From Fimbriimonadales bacterium (GTDB lineage Bacteria; Armatimonadota; Fimbriimonadia; Fimbriimonadales; Fimbriimonadaceae), in assembly GCA_026418055.1 (NCBI GenBank), contig JAOACB010000007.1, forward strand, positions 1 to 41,165: 41,165 bases of DNA, written 5' to 3'. Positions 7,643 through 15,897 of this stretch are shown here, piece after piece. How positions within the stretch are numbered: the first letter of the stretch is position 1; each line of letters opens with the position of its first letter. The position numbers and the translations under genes are program-made. The notes under the pieces were generated by a model, which saw nothing but the letters and a program-made list of their open reading frames with translations, ran no database searches and was not told the origin of the DNA.

Positions 7643-7672
7643 AGTATACGCGCTGGCCGCGCGAGCCGGCAA
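7643..7672 (-). promoter_or_regulatory. Promoter of the cobalamin-regulated operon
   Basis: On the minus strand a -35-like TTGCCG (7672-7667) and a -10 TATACT (7648-7643) are 18 bp apart. Transcription would begin near 7636, only a few bases before the first paired base of the riboswitch at 7633. The -35 begins 9 bp past the stop codon of the upstream gene. Confidence 0.7.
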
Positions 7673-7680
7673 CGGTGGCT

Positions 7681-8910
7681 TCACAGCCCGGCCCGCGCAG
7701 CCTCCTCCCGAGCGATCCGAACCCAGCGGGACAGCCTGGTCGGGTCGCCCTCGACGGTGTGGAGGTCCTTCAAAATGACCTCGAGCACGCAGCCCCGCGC
7801 CGCTCGGAGCGTGTCGCGCAGATCCCTGCGGATGGCGTCCTCGTCGAAGCCCACGCACACGTGCGCCGGGTTCGGCTTCCGGCTGAAGATCCATCGGTCG
7901 CCCAAAGCCTCTGCCATGCGCCAAGGATCGCTCCAGGGGGATACGCTCACCCGCCGGAGGCGAGGCAGCGTGCTCACGTGCTCCCACCTCGCGTCGAGCG
8001 GCTCGCAGCAACCGTAGCAGTTCAAGGCGAACCGGTCCAGAAGCGGCTTTTGGTACGGTAGAACGAACTCGGCGAACATCGACGGGGACACTCCCACCGT
8101 CTCCTGGGACTCCGCGAAGCCCCACAGGTTCGCGCAGGTTGCGCGCTCTCCCTGCGGCGGCTCGGGGATCTCGTCCGAGAGCCCGTAGCCTCCCGAGGCG
8201 ATCGGATGCTCGCGGGTGTTGGGTGTCAGCCACCCGCCCTGCTCCAACTGGTCTAGGAACTGCGCGTGCTCGTCGCGCAACCACGCCATCAGGCGGTGCA
8301 CTCCGTCGGGGTCTTCCACCATGCCGAGCAGGAGCCCCTCCAAACCCACGAGGTCGATCGCCCGCCACGTCAGGCCCAGCGTCCACCAGAACGCTCCCCC
8401 GACCTCCACCCGCAGCAATCCGTCGAAGGTCTCTTCGGCCAGCTCCGCCAGCGCCCTCGTGCCGTCCTCGTCCACCCCCACGGTTCGCATCGACAGGTCC
8501 TGGGGGATCCTCTCGAACGAGTCGAACGGCGGGGTCCACGAGTAGCTGCCGCGGTGCCCGTCCTGGGTCCGCCGGACCTCCACGCCGTATCCGCTGTCGA
8601 TCCATTGCCACGGCACGCGGAACACCGCGGCGAGCGGCGTGTCGTCCGCGAGGAACTCGGCATGCGTGAGCCGCATCCGCAACTCCATCTCCCACTCTCG
8701 GGCGAGGGGACCTTCGCACGCCAGCCGGCTTTCCGGCAGCAGCTCGGGCCAGCTGCCCTCGGGCCAAACCGCGATCAGCGGACCCACCTTCTCCAGCCGG
8801 TTGTGGCGCCGCCAGCGATCGGACAGCTCCCGCATCCGCGGCGAGGCCGCGTGCTCGGCAACCCGGGTGGCGAGATCTCGTAGGACCAGTCGATCGCGCT
8901 GGGAAAGCAT
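7681..8910 (-). CDS. Uroporphyrinogen decarboxylase (URO-D)-like family protein
   Basis: The 409-residue product resembles the broad URO-D/methyltransferase MtaA-like superfamily, a TIM-barrel group that includes heme-pathway decarboxylases and zinc-dependent corrinoid methyltransferases. Supporting features are the overall length and the C-terminal Asn-Cys-Tyr-Gly-Cys-Cys-Glu-Pro-Leu-Asp segment, which looks like the His/Cys zinc-site region of methyltransferase-type members. Acidic and aromatic motifs of true HemE are not evident, so heme biosynthesis is unlikely. No signal peptide is seen. The ATG at 8910 follows a GC-rich hairpin that contains its weak ribosome binding site. It is last in the LacI-GH144 group and abuts the cobalamin riboswitch promoter. 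A methyl-transfer role using a corrinoid would fit that neighbour but is speculative. Confidence 0.6.
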   Translation of the reverse strand: MLSQRDRLVLRDLATRVAEHAASPRMRELSDRWRRHNRLEKVGPLIAVWPEGSWPELLPESRLACEGPLAREWEMELRMRLTHAEFLADDTPLAAVFRVPWQWIDSGYGVEVRRTQDGHRGSYSWTPPFDSFERIPQDLSMRTVGVDEDGTRALAELAEETFDGLLRVEVGGAFWWTLGLTWRAIDLVGLEGLLLGMVEDPDGVHRLMAWLRDEHAQFLDQLEQGGWLTPNTREHPIASGGYGLSDEIPEPPQGERATCANLWGFAESQETVGVSPSMFAEFVLPYQKPLLDRFALNCYGCCEPLDARWEHVSTLPRLRRVSVSPWSDPWRMAEALGDRWIFSRKPNPAHVCVGFDEDAIRRDLRDTLRAARGCVLEVILKDLHTVEGDPTRLSRWVRIAREEAARAGL

Positions 8911-8911
8911 G

Positions 8912-8936
8912 GGCCCTGGGAGCCTAGCCCAGGGCC
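8912..8936 (-). terminator. Perfect 9-bp hairpin between GH144 and URO-D-like genes
   Basis: GGCCCTGGG (8912-8920) pairs perfectly with CCCAGGGCC (8928-8936) around a 7-nt loop. It ends one base before the start codon at 8910 and includes the only ribosome-binding-like purines there. It could be an intercistronic terminator for the GH144 transcript or a structure limiting translation of the next gene. No T tract follows. Confidence 0.5.
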
Positions 8937-8952
8937 GACGCTTCGGGCAAGG

Positions 8953-10239
8953 CTAGCCGCCTGTTCGGACGGCCGCCGATCCGATCCGGAGAGGACCTTT
9001 TCCGCTTCCGGGCACCTTGCGGATGCCCAAACGGCGGAAACCGCGCTGCACGGCCGGGTGCGACTCGGTCAGGCGCCACACGAAGCCGTTGCGGTGGTTC
9101 TCGATCGCCAGCAGCATCATGCCGAGATCGATGCCGATGACGTCCGGACCAACCCAGTCCCGCGAAGGGTTGTAGCCGTTGGGGAATCCGTAGCGGCCCC
9201 AGGCTCGGGGGTGCTCCTTGCGCATGTGCCTGGCGAACGAGACCGCCAGCTCTGGGACGTACGGCACGGAGGCGACCGCGGAGGTCGGGGTGATGGTCCC
9301 GTTGTCCTCGATCCAACCAGGCGCCCCCAAAGCTCGGTAGCCGTCGGGAGAGTCGCAGGCGCTCAGCCCCCAGAAGTCGGGGCCGTATCCCGCGAACCCC
9401 AGGGGGTTGTCGATGCAGTACCGCCTGTTGGCGAGGATCGCGTTCCGAGTCGCCACCGAGTAGTCGATGCCGAGCCGGTCCCGCTTGTCGCGGAAGTCGA
9501 AGAAGCTCTCCGTCATTTGGTGGATGAACAGCGGACCGCCGGTGATGAATTCGATCCCCTTGTAGTTGTGGAACGTTCGCCCGATGGCCTCCCAGCCGTC
9601 CGTGCGGATGTCGCTCAGACCGCATCCCAGCACGTACAGCATCTTCTCCTCGCTGTACTGCGCCGACCATCGGTTCTTGAGAAAGCCCTCCTCGGGCTTC
9701 CAGCCGTGGCCGATCAGCTTCTCGTCCGGGCGGCTTCCGCCGTCCGTCAGCGCCCAATGCCAATCGATGCGCTTCGCGAACCGATCGGCGAGCGCTTCGA
9801 TCTCGCGATCCTTCCAGTACTGCCTTGCGGCCACCACTCCGGACAGCAGGATCGCTGTGTCGATGGTCGAGGCCTCGCTCTTCCACTCCCTCTTGCCGGT
9901 TTCCCAGTCGACGAAGTGGTACAGCCAGCCGCGCTCTCCCTCCACCAGATCGTTGATCGAGCGCAGCGTGCGCACGGTGCGCTGCCGGGCGTCCGCCCGA
10001 TCCATCCAACCGCGCTCCACGCCGATGGCATAGGCAACCAGCGCAAATCCCGTCGAGGCGATGCTCGCCACTCGAAAGTCGTCCGATCCCGAGTTTGAAG
10101 CCCTGTCCTTGGTCAGGCCGGTCTTCGGGTGGGACTCGTTGCGGAAGAACAGGAAAGCCCTCCGCTGGAGGTCCTCCAGAAGGGGGTCGATCCTAGGCGC
10201 CGCGGAAAGGCCGAGGGTTGCCAAGAGGAGTGTCACCAT
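8953..10239 (-). CDS. GH144-type glucanase / glucoamylase-like (PF10091) secreted enzyme
   Basis: This 428-residue enzyme begins with a short signal peptide (about 1-14) and continues as an (alpha/alpha)6-barrel of the glycoamylase-like family. Matching segments are Leu-Gln-Arg-Arg-Ala-Phe-Leu-Phe-Phe near the start, Val-Ala-Ser-Ile-Ala-Ser-Thr-Gly-Phe-Ala, Trp-Leu-Tyr-His-Phe-Val-Asp, Ser-Thr-Ile-Asp-Thr-Ala-Ile-Leu, Trp-Gly-Leu-Ser-Ala-Cys-Asp and Gly-Arg-Tyr-Gly-Phe-Pro-Asn-Gly-Tyr-Asn. Characterised GH144 enzymes are endo-beta-1,2-glucanases, so beta-1,2-glucan is a reasonable substrate, but the family is broad. The ATG at 10239 has a GGAAGGAAG ribosome binding site. It lies 73 nt behind the prepilin-like gene, in a group led by a LacI-type regulator, so sugar-inducible expression is likely. 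Confidence 0.85.
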   Translation of the reverse strand: MVTLLLATLGLSAAPRIDPLLEDLQRRAFLFFRNESHPKTGLTKDRASNSGSDDFRVASIASTGFALVAYAIGVERGWMDRADARQRTVRTLRSINDLVEGERGWLYHFVDWETGKREWKSEASTIDTAILLSGVVAARQYWKDREIEALADRFAKRIDWHWALTDGGSRPDEKLIGHGWKPEEGFLKNRWSAQYSEEKMLYVLGCGLSDIRTDGWEAIGRTFHNYKGIEFITGGPLFIHQMTESFFDFRDKRDRLGIDYSVATRNAILANRRYCIDNPLGFAGYGPDFWGLSACDSPDGYRALGAPGWIEDNGTITPTSAVASVPYVPELAVSFARHMRKEHPRAWGRYGFPNGYNPSRDWVGPDVIGIDLGMMLLAIENHRNGFVWRLTESHPAVQRGFRRLGIRKVPGSGKGPLRIGSAAVRTGG

Positions 10240-10254
10240 GCTTCCTTCCCGATA

Positions 10255-10292
10255 GGGGCGGAGCGGCGAGGCCCTCCGGCTCCCGCCGCCCC
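10255..10292 (-). terminator. GC-rich inverted repeat after prepilin gene
   Basis: GGGGCGG (10255-10261) can pair with CCGCCCC (10286-10292). An overlapping alternative pairs CGGCGAG with CTCGCCG over a slightly shifted span. It fills most of the 73-nt gap between the prepilin stop at 10313 and the GH144 start. It may be an attenuating terminator or an mRNA-stabilising structure that sets the pilin to enzyme ratio. Confidence 0.4.
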
Positions 10293-10312
10293 GCTCGCCG
10301 TCGATCGGACGC

Positions 10313-11116
10313 TTACTTGACCTCGTTGGGCATGGTCTGGCAGTAGGTGTCGACCCACCGCACGTCGCCCAGCCCTCCCCAGTTGCTCAGCTGGTTGCGG
10401 ACGTAGCCCCATGCGTTCATCTCGTCGTCCTTGCCGCAGATCGCGGTGTGCGTCATGCGCTTGGCGTGGCTGTCGTGGAAGACCAGAATCATGGCCTTCT
10501 CGCTCCACTTGTTGCCGCCCCAAGGCCAGCCGAGAGCTCCGACGTTTCCGAAGGTCGGATCCCAGTCGTTCTTGTCCCAGTTCAGGTAGGGGCCGGTGTC
10601 GACCCACACGCGCTTGTGCTCGGCGATGGCCAGCGTGCCGCCAGGGTTCTCGATCGCCGTGGTGGTGATCGTCTGGGCCGACCAGCTCTTCATGTGCAGC
10701 CAGGGAATGTCCGCGAACGCGTAGCCCCGCGCCAGCACCGGACCCACGACCTCCTGGCCCCAGCTCGCTCGGAGCAGCGGGTCGGAGCAGTCGTCCGGAT
10801 ACTTGGCGGCCGGGTTCATCGGGTCGTTGAACAGCTGGATGTTCTTGATGTACGGGTAGGTCAGCTGCTTCCAGGAGAGCTCGCCCTTCTGGCTGCCGTC
10901 CGGGTTGTTCACGCGGACGCGCCGCGGGGCGTACGTGTCGTCGTAGTCCGCCACGTACATCTGGATCGCCGTGCCGATCTGCTTCATGTTGCTCAGGGCC
11001 TGAGTGGCCTTGGCGGCGGCCTTGGCCTGGGCGAAGACCGGGAACAGGATGGCGGCGAGGATCGCGATGATCGCGATGACGACCAAGAGCTCGATCAGAG
11101 TGAAGGCTCGCTTCAT
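10313..11116 (-). CDS. Prepilin-like (pseudopilin) protein in the LacI-GH144 group
   Basis: The 267-residue product has a minimal prepilin leader, Met-Lys-Arg-Ala, then Phe-Thr-Leu-Ile-Glu-Leu-Leu-Val-Val and a hydrophobic helix ending Phe-Pro-Val-Phe-Ala-Gln-Ala-Lys, typical of Armatimonadota. As in the other prepilin of this window, Ala occupies the position before the cleaved bond. The C-terminal Val-Phe-His-Asp-Ser-His-Ala-Lys matches the DUF1559-like signature. ATG at 11116 is preferred over the ATG at 11128 because GATGAGGT lies at correct spacing. It starts 8 nt after the stop of the LacI-type regulator and precedes the GH144 gene. It may help export or display the glucanase, which is inference from gene order. 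Confidence 0.88.
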   Translation of the reverse strand: MKRAFTLIELLVVIAIIAILAAILFPVFAQAKAAAKATQALSNMKQIGTAIQMYVADYDDTYAPRRVRVNNPDGSQKGELSWKQLTYPYIKNIQLFNDPMNPAAKYPDDCSDPLLRASWGQEVVGPVLARGYAFADIPWLHMKSWSAQTITTTAIENPGGTLAIAEHKRVWVDTGPYLNWDKNDWDPTFGNVGALGWPWGGNKWSEKAMILVFHDSHAKRMTHTAICGKDDEMNAWGYVRNQLSNWGGLGDVRWVDTYCQTMPNEVK

Positions 11117-11124
11117 TGGGTACC

Positions 11125-12180
11125 TCATCGAAGGGTCTGGATTGTTCTTTTCGGACAAGGCGCGGTCGAACCGCGCACATCGAGCTGCAACGGGAACAGG
11201 ATCCGGCGCTCGGCCGGGTCGCCCCCGTCGATCAGGAGGCTGAGGAGGCGGGTTGCCTCCCTCGCCATGTCGAACACGGGCTGCCGCACGCTGGTCAGGG
11301 GCGGGACCGAGCGGTTGCACACCTCGAGCGAGTCGAAGCCCACGATCGACACGTCCGCTGGGACGCGGAGCCCCATGTCCATCAGGGCGGGAATGCAAGC
11401 CAGGGCGACGTCGTCCGACCACACGAACAGCGCGGTGGGCGGATCGGGACGCCGCATCAAGTCGTTCAGCCTCTCTGGCGCGTCGTTCGGAGAGAGGATC
11501 GGGCAGACGAGGGAGGGATCAGGCTCCAAGCCCCGCTGCTCCAGCTCGCAGAGGTATCCGGCGAGGCGGTCGTTCGAAGCGGTGGACCGGTCCGAGCCCC
11601 GGATGAACGCCACCCTGCGGTGGCCGAGGTCCAGCAGGTGCGCCGTGGCGATCCGACCTCCGCCGAAGTTGTCCGCATCCACAAACGGCTCGTCGGGACG
11701 GTCGCCCTTCGAGAAGAAGCGCACGAACGGGAAGCCCCTCTCGAGGAGCTCCGGGATCAGCGGGTCTCCCGCGTCGCGCAGCAGCAATGCCCCGTCGATG
11801 CGGCCGTCGGTGAGCACGTCGGCCTCGCTGCGGTCCTCCACTTCGCGCGTGTGCAGCATCAGGTCGTAGCCCAGCTCGACGGCGGCCGAGGAGACGCCGC
11901 GCATCACCTCGGCGGTGAAGCTCGACCAAGACAGAAAGAAGTAGCCTCGCTGGAACACGACGGCGAGGATGTCCGCCTTGCGGCGCACCAGCATCCGCGC
12001 CAGCTGGTTGGGACGATAGCCTAGCTCGCTCGCGGCCTCCACCACGCGGCGCGCGGTCTCCGCCGAGATGCGAGCCGCCCTCGTCCGCCCGTTCAGCACG
12101 GAACTCACGGTGGCCTTTCCGACGCCGGCCCTGCGGGCCACGTCCTCGATCGTCGGGCGCTTGGCTTCGGTGCGGCGCAT
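11125..12180 (-). CDS. LacI-family transcriptional regulator
   Basis: The 351-residue protein has an N-terminal helix-turn-helix (about residues 9-35: [17 protein letters not shown]) and hinge helix ending Tyr-Arg-Pro-Asn-Gln-Leu-Ala. A periplasmic-binding-protein-like effector domain follows, with Gly-His-Arg-Arg-Val-Ala-Phe-Ile and Val-Ser-Ile-Val-Gly-Phe-Asp. It should bind a CG-centred palindrome and release it on binding a sugar. The small lipoprotein gene lies 28 nt upstream and the prepilin and GH144 genes follow closely, so the group is probably cotranscribed. A matching 20-bp operator candidate lies at 12547-12566 over the lipoprotein promoter, suggesting autoregulation. The ATG is at 12180. 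Confidence 0.95.
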   Translation of the reverse strand: MRRTEAKRPTIEDVARRAGVGKATVSSVLNGRTRAARISAETARRVVEAASELGYRPNQLARMLVRRKADILAVVFQRGYFFLSWSSFTAEVMRGVSSAAVELGYDLMLHTREVEDRSEADVLTDGRIDGALLLRDAGDPLIPELLERGFPFVRFFSKGDRPDEPFVDADNFGGGRIATAHLLDLGHRRVAFIRGSDRSTASNDRLAGYLCELEQRGLEPDPSLVCPILSPNDAPERLNDLMRRPDPPTALFVWSDDVALACIPALMDMGLRVPADVSIVGFDSLEVCNRSVPPLTSVRQPVFDMAREATRLLSLLIDGGDPAERRILFPLQLDVRGSTAPCPKRTIQTLR

Positions 12181-12208
12181 CGTCGAGCCTCCGAGTCGAA
12201 CCTTCGAA

Positions 12209-12511
12209 CTACTGACGCTGCCCGGGAATCTCGGGGCCGAACGACCGCGGCGGGTTCTTCATCAGGTTCCAGAACCGCTTGGCGTTCTCCTCGTTGCCGT
12301 CGAAGGAGTCGAGGTACGCCTTGCGGTCCTCGGGACTCATCGCCTCGTAGTCGCCGTTTGCCCGCACGAAGATCTCGCGGCGCTTCTTGCCGAGCTCCTC
12401 GGCCTTGACGAGGTAGTCCTTGTCCACCTCTCCCGTCGCGGGCCCGCCGCATCCCGCCATCGGAGCCGCGACCGCCGCGGCCGCCACCAGGAACAGCATC
12501 GTCCTCTTCAT
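12209..12511 (-). CDS. Small lipoprotein, function unknown
   Basis: The 100-residue product begins with a lipoprotein signal: Lys-Arg, hydrophobic Ala/Val stretch, then Pro-Met-Ala-Gly-Cys at about residues 17-21, so Cys21 would be lipidated. The mature part is short, charged and probably helical (Glu-Glu-Leu-Gly-Lys-Lys-Arg-Arg-Glu, Asp-Arg-Lys-Ala-Tyr-Leu). I recognise no domain. It is the first gene of the group that continues with the LacI-type regulator and GH144 enzyme, and the putative LacI operator sits directly upstream. It could be a small accessory protein anchored in a membrane. Confidence 0.8.
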   Translation of the reverse strand: MKRTMLFLVAAAAVAAPMAGCGGPATGEVDKDYLVKAEELGKKRREIFVRANGDYEAMSPEDRKAYLDSFDGNEENAKRFWNLMKNPPRSFGPEIPGQRQ

Positions 12512-12523
12512 GGTTCGACCCCC

Positions 12524-12532
12524 ATCATAACA
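12524..12532 (-). promoter_or_regulatory. Extended -10 promoter element of the lipoprotein-LacI operon
   Basis: Minus-strand TGTTATGAT is an extended -10 (TGn plus TATGAT), 12 bp before the ATG at 12511. The -35 position falls on the edge of the operator palindrome at 12547, so repressor binding would block polymerase. Confidence 0.55.
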
Positions 12533-12546
12533 CAGGAAAGGCCGGA

Positions 12547-12566
12547 TTGCAGAAACGTTTCAGCAA
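12547..12566. promoter_or_regulatory. Putative LacI-family operator palindrome
   Basis: The 20-bp sequence TTGCAGAAACGTTTCAGCAA is a dyad with only one non-symmetric pair and a central CG, the layout expected for LacI-family operators. It overlaps the -35 region of the promoter that reads into the small lipoprotein and the LacI-type regulator. I saw no second copy elsewhere in the window. Confidence 0.7.
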
Positions 12567-12646
12567 AACCGCGAAAATGCCGGTTTTTCGGTTCGCCTTG
12601 ACCGAAGCCGAACCTGCGGCGGGTGGCCCGAAGGTCCCGCCTACAC

Positions 12647-12976
12647 TCAGCGGACGTAGTGGATCTTGGGGTTGCTCAGGCTGTCCAGCAGCATGAGCGC
12701 CACGATCGGCAGCGGCTTCGACTTCGCCACTTCCCTGGCCTCGTCGAACGACATCTCCCTCGCCTGCATGCCCGACAGGTCGATCCACTCCGCGAAGCGG
12801 AACGCCCCCGCCTCCGTCGAGAAGCACGCCACGCCGTGCACTCCCTGGTAGCAGTAGCAACCGTGCTTGCCCGTGGCGGGGTGCTCGAGAAGCCACACGG
12901 TGTCGGGAAACTCGTCGAGGAGCCTCGTGACCTCCTCGACCCTGGTGTCGGCTGCGCCAGAGGCGGAAGCGGCCAT
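12647..12976 (-). CDS. Uncharacterised 109-residue cytoplasmic protein
   Basis: The product begins Met-Ala-Ala-Ser-Ala and has no signal peptide or membrane segment. The sequence reads as a compact alpha/beta domain: Leu-Leu-Asp-Glu-Phe-Pro-Asp-Thr-Val-Trp-Leu-Leu-Glu, then a Cys pair (Cys-Tyr-Cys-Tyr) and a C-terminal helical part. I do not recognise a family. ATG at 12976 is chosen because the upstream extension would run into the groES promoter region. A short AGGGG lies directly before it. It is divergent from groES, with the start codons about 150 bp apart. Confidence 0.65.
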   Translation of the reverse strand: MAASASGAADTRVEEVTRLLDEFPDTVWLLEHPATGKHGCYCYQGVHGVACFSTEAGAFRFAEWIDLSGMQAREMSFDEAREVAKSKPLPIVALMLLDSLSNPKIHYVR

Positions 12977-13036
12977 GCCCCTATTGTGCCACAGCCCGGA
13001 TCGCGAACAGTCCTGCGGAAGGGGCCCCTTTGAGGC

Positions 13037-13064
13037 TTGATTTTGGCACTCTCGGCGGTATACT
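13037..13064 (+). promoter_or_regulatory. groESL promoter
   Basis: A -35 TTGATT (13037-13042) and -10 TATACT (13059-13064) are 16 bp apart, giving a start near 13071 and a leader of about 57 nt. It resembles a vegetative sigma factor promoter. The CIRCE-like operator overlaps the spacer and -10. Confidence 0.75.
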
Positions 13065-13069
13065 GCCAA
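13043..13069. promoter_or_regulatory. CIRCE-like HrcA operator upstream of groES
   Basis: TTGGCACTC and TACTGCCAA are separated by exactly 9 bp, the spacing of the CIRCE element (TTAGCACTC-N9-GAGTGCTAA). The left arm matches at 8 of 9 positions and the right at 6 of 9. The outer six bases of the arms are perfectly complementary. Its position over the promoter fits repression by HrcA. Confidence 0.7.
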
Positions 13070-13127
13070 TAGAGCGCCCGCGGACGGAAGGCGGGCGGAT
13101 TCGCAGACCAGAAGGAGAATCGAAACC

Positions 13128-15022
<1,895 letters not shown>

Positions 15023-15046
15023 GGGGTCGCAACCCCTTGAATCCGT

Positions 15047-15079
15047 GGGCCGCGCCGGAGCTCGCCGGCGCGGCCCTTT
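15047..15079 (+). terminator. Terminator after groEL
   Basis: A 12-bp perfect stem (15047-15058 with 15065-15076) with a 6-nt loop is followed by TTTCCC. A smaller hairpin (15023-15036) precedes it directly after the stop codon. Confidence 0.75.
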
Positions 15080-15208
15080 CCCTCGGTTCCACTCCGCCGA
15101 CACCTCGCAGAATTGCCGGTTTCGAACCCTGTGGACCCAGCCTGCCAGCCGCCTTGCTAAAGGTTATGTACAATGGGACCGAGCGCAAGCTTTGTGGAGA
15201 AAGGAATC

Positions 15209-15835
15209 ATGATCGTTCGACGCAGTCTTCCCATCCTCGCCTTGATGGCGGCCGGGGCTTCCGCGCAGGCGGTGAACCTCATCACCAACGGCAGCTTCGA
15301 GCAGGCCTCTGTGGACCCGGGCCCCACGTTCCTCACCCTTTCCGCTGGCAGCACCGCCATCACCGGCTGGGTCGTGGGAGGCAACGGCATCGACTACATC
15401 GGCGGATACTGGAACGCCCAGCACGGCCGAAGGAGCGTGGATCTCAGCGCCATCAACGCAGGGTCCATCAGCCAGACGATCTCCACCGTCGCCGGCCAGC
15501 AGTACCTCCTGTCTTTCTGGCTGGCCGCCAACCCGGACCTGCCGAACTCGACGCCTTCGACGAAGGTCGCCATCGTGTCGGCAGGAAACGTCATCAATCA
15601 GAACTTCTCCACGCCGCCGCGCAGCTCGGGCATACCCAACATGAATTGGGGTCAGTATTCGCTCGCGTTCACCGCGTTGGGATCTTCCACCACGATCACC
15701 TTCGCCAGCGGGGAATCCAATGCCGTCGGTCCTGCGCTGGACAACGTCTCCGTGGAGGCCGTGCCCGAGCCGACCACCCTCGCCTTGGCCGGGCTAGGGT
15801 TGGCCGCGGCTCTCCGGCGCCGCAAGCGCTCGTAA
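15209..15835 (+). CDS. DUF642-like (choice-of-anchor C type) PEP-CTERM protein
   Basis: The 208-residue product has a signal peptide (Arg-Arg, hydrophobic segment, Ala-Ser-Ala-Gln-Ala) and then Val-Asn-Leu-Ile-Thr-Asn-Gly-Ser-Phe-Glu, the opening motif of DUF642 and choice-of-anchor C proteins. Ile-Thr-Gly-Trp-Val-Val-Gly and Asp-Leu-Ser-Ala-Ile-Asn-Ala-Gly-Ser-Ile-Ser-Gln-Thr follow, as in that fold, and it ends with Leu-Asp-Asn-Val-Ser-Val-Glu. The C-terminus is a PEP-CTERM tail (Val-Pro-Glu-Pro-Thr-Thr, hydrophobic stretch, Arg-Arg-Arg-Lys-Arg). It is likely a surface or matrix protein with a carbohydrate-binding-like beta sandwich. ATG at 15209 is chosen because GGAGAAAGGA lies just upstream. 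It is a single-gene unit between two terminators. Confidence 0.87.
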   Translation: MIVRRSLPILALMAAGASAQAVNLITNGSFEQASVDPGPTFLTLSAGSTAITGWVVGGNGIDYIGGYWNAQHGRRSVDLSAINAGSISQTISTVAGQQYLLSFWLAANPDLPNSTPSTKVAIVSAGNVINQNFSTPPRSSGIPNMNWGQYSLAFTALGSSTTITFASGESNAVGPALDNVSVEAVPEPTTLALAGLGLAAALRRRKRS

Positions 15836-15861
15836 CGACGCAACTGGTCGGAGCCTTGACT

Positions 15862-15890
15862 GGGCCCGCGCTCCTGGGGAGCGCGGGCCC
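15862..15890. terminator. Bidirectional stem-loop between convergent genes
   Basis: A 12-bp perfect stem (15862-15873 with 15879-15890) with a 5-nt loop lies between the plus-strand PEP-CTERM gene (stop 15835) and the minus-strand dioxygenase-like gene (stop 15898). It can serve both. Confidence 0.7.
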
Positions 15891-15897
15891 GAATCTC

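Noticed and set aside
13043-13069. Reading the inverted repeat before groES as a terminator
   Set aside because: Its spacing and overlap with a promoter match an operator, and no gene on either strand ends there.
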